18,925 bases of DNA from JAWLGJ01 sp041685145 (GTDB lineage Bacteria > Pseudomonadota > Alphaproteobacteria > Rhodospirillales > Magnetospirillaceae). The translations under genes were made by a program, and so were the position numbers. Shown in pieces: positions 15,753-18,925 of the stretch; the stretch's first letter is position 1, and each line of letters starts with the position of its first letter. Under the pieces are notes generated by a model. It was not told where the DNA came from. It worked only from the letters and a program-made list of their open reading frames with translations, and did no database searches. The stretch is taken from assembly GCA_041685145.1 (NCBI GenBank), contig JAWLGJ010000052.1, positions 1-18,925 on the forward strand. Direction: 5' to 3'.

Positions 15753-15795
15753 TTCGTCCGCATAAAAAATAACGCAAATGCAGATTATTTGCGAT
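15753..15795 (-). promoter_or_regulatory. AT-rich island with inverted repeat upstream of the chemoreceptor gene
   Basis: A markedly AT-rich stretch in GC-rich surroundings, with CGCAAA at 15773-15778 and TTTGCG at 15788-15793 as an inverted pair 9 bp apart, and a run of A/T at 15763-15772. It lies 40-65 bp upstream of the chemoreceptor ATG and probably holds its promoter and perhaps an operator. I cannot fix the hexamers with confidence. Confidence 0.35.
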
Positions 15796-15901
15796 CCTGG
15801 AAATGCGAATTGGGCGGCACGGGGCGGCGGGGGCGTTCCGTCGTATTGGGTAACGGTTTGCCCTGTTTCGCGGCGAGTGACTGTGCTATAGAACGGGCCC
15901 T

Positions 15902-15927
15902 CCGGCGCCCGGCTTGGCCGGCGCCGG
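15902..15927 (+). other. Hairpin in the tRNA-Leu 5' leader
   Basis: CCGGCGCC at 15902-15909 and GGCGCCGG at 15920-15927 are perfect 8-bp arms around a 10-nt loop. It ends 11 nt before the mature tRNA and follows a TATAGA (15887-15892) that could be the -10 of the tRNA promoter; no good -35 is seen. If so, the precursor would begin with this hairpin, a possible processing or stability element. Confidence 0.4.
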
Positions 15928-15938
15928 CGGCTGCGGCT

Positions 15939-16023
15939 GCGGGCGTGGTGGAACTGGTAGACACACGGGATTTAGGTTCCCGCGGCGCAAGCCTTGGAGG
16001 TTCAAGTCCTCTCGCCCGCACCA
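15939..16023 (+). tRNA. tRNA-Leu(UAG), CCA encoded
   Basis: Class II tRNA of 85 nt. The acceptor arms GCGGGCG (15939-15945) and CGCCCGC (16013-16019) pair fully, followed by discriminator A and an encoded CCA. The D-arm GGTGGAACTGGTAGAC-type region, the anticodon stem CGGGA/TCCCG with loop TTTAGGT, the long variable arm typical of Leu and Ser tRNAs, and the T-arm GGAGG-TTCAAGT-CCTCT are all visible. The anticodon TAG at 15973-15975 reads CUA and possibly other CUN leucine codons. tig begins 67 bp downstream without an obvious terminator, so read-through into tig is possible. Confidence 0.97.
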
Positions 16024-16090
16024 CACGCCGACCCGGCGGACGGGCGCGACATCAAACACGGCATCCATAATCCACGGACCAGAGATTTCC

Positions 16091-17578
16091 ATGCAGGTTA
16101 CCGAGACCAACGCCGAAGGGCTGAAGCGGGAGTTAAAGGTTGTCGTTCCCGCCCAGGACATTGAGACCCGCGTCGAAAGCCGCCTGAAGGAGGTTGGCGA
16201 GTCGGTGCGCATTCCCGGCTTCCGGCCCGGCAAGGTGCCGCTGAAGCTGCTGCGCCAGCGGTACGGCTCGGCGGTGATGGGCGAGGTGCTGGAAAAGGCG
16301 GTGAGCGAGACGGCGCAGAGCACGCTGGACGAGCGCGGCCTGCGCCCCGCCATGCAGCCCAAGATCGAGATCACCGCCTTTGACGAGGGCAAGGATCTCG
16401 AATTCACCATCGGGCTGGAAACCCTGCCCGAGATCGAGCCGATGGACCTGGCCAAGGTCAGTGTCGAGCGCCCCAAGGTCGAGGTGCCGGAGAGCGAGGT
16501 CGAGCAGGCCGTGCAGCGCATCGCCGATTCCCGCGAGGATTCGAAGCCGGTGGCGCGCAAGCGGGCCTCGAAGAACGGCGACGTCATCGTGATCGACTTC
16601 GTCGGCCGCGTCGACGGCGTCGAATTCGAGGGCGGCAAGGGCAGCGATGTGTCGCTGAAGCTGGGCGAGGGTCGCTTCATTCCCGGCTTCGAGGAGCAGA
16701 TCGTCGGCATGAAGCCGGAGGAGGAGAAGGTCATCACCGTCACCTTCCCCGAGGACTACGGCGCCGAAACCCTGCGTGGGCGCGAGGCGGAATTCACCGT
16801 CACCGCCAAGGAACTGCGCGAGCCGGTGCCGGTGGAGGTCAACGACGAGTTCGCCAAGACGCTGGGGGTGGACGACCTGGCCGCCCTGCGCAAGGCCGTG
16901 CGCGAGGAGATCGAGCGCGATTACGAACAGGCGGCGCGCGACATCGTGAAGCGGCGGCTCCTTGACATCCTGGCCGAGAACCACGATTTCCCCGTTCCGC
17001 AAGGGATGGTTGACGCCGAGTTCGAGGCGATCTGGAAACAGCTTCAGCAGGAAAAGGAGCAGGGCCGCCTGGACCCCGAGGACAGCGAGAAGTCCGACGA
17101 GGAACTGGAGCGGGAGTACCGGGCCATCGCCGAGCGGCGGGTGCGCCTGGGATTGCTGCTTTCCGAGGTGGGCCGGCGCAACAATATCGAGGTCACGCAG
17201 GACGACCTCAACCGGGCGCTGGTGAAGGAGGTTCAACGCTTCCCCGGCCAGGAGGCGATGGTTTTCCAGTACTACCAGCAGAACCCCGACGCCCTCAATT
17301 CGCTGCGGGCGCCGGTCTACGAGGACAAGACCATCGACTTCATGCTCGAACTGGCCACGGTCGCCGAGAAGAAGGTGAGCCCCGAGCAGCTTCAGGAGAT
17401 GGTCGCCGCCGGCACCTCTGCGCCGGAGGGCGGCAAGAAGAAGGCCGGCGGCAAGACCAAGCGCGCCGCCGCCACCAAGAAGGGCGACGACGCCAAGAAG
17501 GGCGACGACGCCAAGAAGGAAGCCAAGCCGGCCGCCGCGGCGAAGAAGAGCGCCGCGAAGGCGAAGAAGGAGGCGTAG
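16091..17578 (+). CDS. tig: Trigger factor (ribosome-associated chaperone) with long Lys/Ala tail
   Basis: Binds the ribosome exit tunnel and chaperones nascent chains; it also has peptidyl-prolyl isomerase activity. The N-terminal ribosome-binding domain (1 to about 115) contains GFRPGKVP at 43-50. An FKBP-type isomerase domain follows at about 155-242 (GDVIVIDFVGRVDG, LGEGRFIPGFEEQIVGM, FPEDYG), then the helical chaperone domain to about 435. The protein has 495 residues against 432 in E. coli; the excess is a C-terminal tail from about 440 made of Lys, Ala, Gly and Asp, encoded in part by an exact 18-bp tandem repeat. The start MQVTETNAEGLKRELKV fits the family; the ribosome site is weak. 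The stop codon lies in a small GC hairpin (17578-17595) before clpP. The tig-clpP-clpX order is a classic proteostasis cluster. Confidence 0.96.
   Translation: MQVTETNAEGLKRELKVVVPAQDIETRVESRLKEVGESVRIPGFRPGKVPLKLLRQRYGSAVMGEVLEKAVSETAQSTLDERGLRPAMQPKIEITAFDEGKDLEFTIGLETLPEIEPMDLAKVSVERPKVEVPESEVEQAVQRIADSREDSKPVARKRASKNGDVIVIDFVGRVDGVEFEGGKGSDVSLKLGEGRFIPGFEEQIVGMKPEEEKVITVTFPEDYGAETLRGREAEFTVTAKELREPVPVEVNDEFAKTLGVDDLAALRKAVREEIERDYEQAARDIVKRRLLDILAENHDFPVPQGMVDAEFEAIWKQLQQEKEQGRLDPEDSEKSDEELEREYRAIAERRVRLGLLLSEVGRRNNIEVTQDDLNRALVKEVQRFPGQEAMVFQYYQQNPDALNSLRAPVYEDKTIDFMLELATVAEKKVSPEQLQEMVAAGTSAPEGGKKKAGGKTKRAAATKKGDDAKKGDDAKKEAKPAAAAKKSAAKAKKEA
17477..17512 (+). repeat. Two exact 18-bp tandem repeats in the tig tail
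   Basis: The unit AAGAAGGGCGACGACGCC occurs at 17477-17494 and 17495-17512, encoding KKGDDA twice, and a diverged third unit (AAGAAGGAAGCC) follows. Such in-frame repeats can change copy number by slippage, so tail length may vary among strains. Confidence 0.8.
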
Positions 17579-17618
17579 GCGCCCGTCGCGGCGCCGCCGC
17601 CAAGCACAAGGGATGACG

Positions 17619-18260
17619 ATGAAGGACAGAGACCCGATCGACGTCTACATGAACACCCTCGTCCCGATGGTGGTCGAGCAGACCAACCGGGGCGAACGGG
17701 CCTATGACATCTATTCCCGGCTGCTCAAGGAACGCATCATCTTCCTGGTGGGGCCGGTGCACGACGCGGTCGCCAGCCTGGCGTGCGCGCAGTTGCTGTA
17801 CCTGGAGTCCGAGAACCCCACCAAGGACATCGCCTTCTATATCAACTCGCCCGGCGGTGTGGTGACCTCGGGGCTGGCGATCTATGACACCATGCAGTAT
17901 ATCCGCCCCGACGTCGCCACCGTCTGCATCGGGCAGGCGGCGTCGATGGGCTCGCTGCTGCTGGCGGCGGGGGCCAAGGACAAGCGCTTTGCGCTGCCCA
18001 ACGCGCGCATCATGATCCACCAGCCCTCCGGCGGGGCCCAGGGCCAGGCGACCGACATCGAGATTCAGGCGCGCGAGATTCTTGCGGTGCGCGCGCGGCT
18101 GAACAACATCTATGTCCACCACACCGGGCAACCGCTGGAGGTGATCGAGCAGGCGGTGGAGCGCGACAAGTTCATGACGGCGACAGAGTCCAAGGAGTTC
18201 GGCCTCATCGACGACGTCGTCACGCACCGCCCGCGGCCGGACGACGCCGGCGAGATCTGA
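17619..18260 (+). CDS. clpP: ATP-dependent Clp protease proteolytic subunit
   Basis: Serine peptidase that forms a two-ring 14-mer and degrades substrates unfolded by ClpX or ClpA. Counted from this start (213 residues), the triad is Ser109 in GQAASMGS, His134 in MIHQPSGG and Asp183 in VERDKFM; the 25- and 49-residue spacings equal those of E. coli ClpP. LVPMVVEQTNRGERAYDIYSRLLKERIIFL is the family N-terminal region and INSPGG the oxyanion loop. Two ATGs compete: the one at 17619 has AAGGG at a normal 6-nt spacing, while the one at 17613 overlaps that site, so I chose the later one. The propeptide is short. It follows tig by 40 bp and precedes clpX by 162 bp. Confidence 0.95.
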   Translation: MKDRDPIDVYMNTLVPMVVEQTNRGERAYDIYSRLLKERIIFLVGPVHDAVASLACAQLLYLESENPTKDIAFYINSPGGVVTSGLAIYDTMQYIRPDVATVCIGQAASMGSLLLAAGAKDKRFALPNARIMIHQPSGGAQGQATDIEIQAREILAVRARLNNIYVHHTGQPLEVIEQAVERDKFMTATESKEFGLIDDVVTHRPRPDDAGEI

Positions 18261-18350
18261 CGCCCGCCAGGGGGGGCGGCGGCGGGAGAGGGGATGCCGC
18301 CGGCGCGCCCACCGCCCCCGCGGGCGGCGAGGTTGCGGGCGGGCCCCTTT

Positions 18351-18412
18351 TTGTCGTTGTGTGGCCGCCGCCAGTGCGGCTAAGATTCGACAAAGGCCGC
18401 GTTTTCGCGAAA
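18351..18412 (+). promoter_or_regulatory. Possible clpX promoter region with two dyads
   Basis: TTGTGT (18357-18362), 18 bp, then TAAGAT (18381-18386) is a fair sigma-70 match. A small dyad GCCGC-CAGT-GCGGC (18367-18380) fills the spacer, and the palindrome TTTCGCGAAA (18403-18412) lies in the short leader just before the clpX ribosome site. The -10 runs into a GATTC sequence, the target of CcrM methylation in alphaproteobacteria. Upstream in the same gap a GC-rich segment followed by five T (18348-18352) may partly terminate clpP transcripts, though I find no clean stem beside it. Confidence 0.35.
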
Positions 18413-18422
18413 CGGAGTGCCG

Positions 18423-18925
18423 ATGACCAAAACCACGAGCGGCGATTCCAAGAACACGCTTTACTGCTCGTTCTGCGGCAAGAGCCAGCACGAGGTGCGC
18501 AAGCTGATCGCCGGCCCGACCGTGTTCATCTGCGATGAATGCGTCGAGCTGTGCATGGACATCATCCGCGAGGAGCACAAGACGCATCTGGTGCGCTCGC
18601 GCGATGGAGTTCCCACCCCGCGCGATATCTGCACGGTGCTGGACGATTATGTGATCGGCCAAAAGCACGCCAAGCGCGTGCTTGCCGTGGCCGTGCACAA
18701 TCATTACAAGCGCTTGGGCCAGGGCGGCAAGAACAGCGAAGTCGAGCTGGCGAAGTCCAACATCCTGCTGGTCGGCCCCACCGGCTGCGGCAAGACGCTG
18801 CTGGCGCAGACGCTGGCGCGCATCCTCGACGTGCCGTTCACGATGGCCGACGCCACCACCCTGACCGAGGCCGGCTATGTCGGCGAGGATGTCGAGAACA
18901 TCATCCTCAAGCTGCTCCAGGCCGC
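18423..18925 (+). CDS. clpX: ATP-dependent Clp protease ATP-binding subunit ClpX (5' part, cut by window edge)
   Basis: AAA+ unfoldase that recognises and threads substrates into ClpP. The window holds the first 167 codons; no stop occurs before the edge. The N-terminal zinc-binding domain has Cys15, Cys18, Cys37 and Cys40 (CSFC and CDEC), at the same positions as in E. coli ClpX. LDDYVIGQKHAKRVLAVAVHNHYKRL leads into the ATPase domain with Walker A GPTGCGKT at 118-125, then ADATTLTEAGYVGEDVE. The start MTKTTSGDSKNTLYCSFCGK follows GGAG with normal spacing. It may be transcribed with clpP and also from the proposed promoter in the gap. Confidence 0.96.
   Translation, partial: MTKTTSGDSKNTLYCSFCGKSQHEVRKLIAGPTVFICDECVELCMDIIREEHKTHLVRSRDGVPTPRDICTVLDDYVIGQKHAKRVLAVAVHNHYKRLGQGGKNSEVELAKSNILLVGPTGCGKTLLAQTLARILDVPFTMADATTLTEAGYVGEDVENIILKLLQA

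Noticed and set aside
14328..16070. A 580-codon plus-strand frame opposite the chemoreceptor, running through the tRNA.
   Set aside because: It is antisense to a certain receptor gene and reads through a tRNA; composition bias explains its openness.
16066..16071. CATAAT as a tig promoter -10.
   Set aside because: No -35-like hexamer lies at 16-18 bp upstream; kept only as a possibility.
17340..18704. A 454-codon minus-strand frame opposite clpP and the clpX start.
   Set aside because: It is antisense to clpP and clpX and very rich in Arg, His and Gly; no family resemblance.

Overview
The window is GC-rich chromosomal DNA from an alphaproteobacterium, most probably of the Rhodospirillales (Rhodospirillum/Magnetospirillum-like). 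This rests on a three-gene proton-translocating transhydrogenase (pntAA-pntAB-pntB) whose PntAA key residues fall at the same numbers as in the Rhodospirillum rubrum protein, an alphaproteobacterial-type SerC, a bacterial COQ9 protein, and the tig-clpP-clpX order. The genus is an inference. Almost everything is core housekeeping; I see no phage, transposase, CRISPR array, toxin-antitoxin pair or defence island, and no clear new multi-gene system. The interesting material lies in regulatory layout and in a few unusual proteins.

Layout, left to right. (1) 176-3026, minus strand: serC then serA, two consecutive steps of serine synthesis, with a convincing promoter before serC and a strong inverted repeat between the genes. 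(2) 3141-4010, minus: an exported DUF3108 protein. (3) 4179-7149, plus: the pnt operon, with a TAATG overlap and a 5-bp gap between its genes. (4) 7196-8977, minus: rpsU (ribosomal protein S21), with its own promoter and a very clear intrinsic terminator, and then a membrane PAS-GGDEF diguanylate cyclase that starts just after that terminator. (5) 9155-10349, plus: peptide deformylase, probably translated from a leaderless mRNA, overlapping a COQ9 gene whose 3' end overlaps purK tail to tail. (6) 10315-11887, minus: purE-purK, overlapping, with a consensus TATAAT promoter that has a perfect 14-bp palindrome between its hexamers. (7) 12007-12762, plus: a coiled-coil protein with a degenerate GGDEF domain, divergent from purE. 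(8) 12779-12932: a small intergenic palindromic repeat element. (9) 12930-13145, minus: a YdcH/DUF465 coiled-coil protein, divergent from pfkA (plus, 13286-14383). (10) 14388-15731, minus: a soluble globin-coupled chemoreceptor. (11) 15939 to the right edge, plus: tRNA-Leu(UAG), trigger factor with a long lysine/alanine tail, clpP, and the start of clpX, which runs off the window.

Functional themes: serine and purine synthesis, NADPH supply by transhydrogenase, ubiquinone synthesis, glycolysis, protein maturation and quality control (deformylase, trigger factor, ClpXP), and c-di-GMP and oxygen signalling. Promoters, terminators and start choices were judged by eye; no folding, alignment or database search was run.
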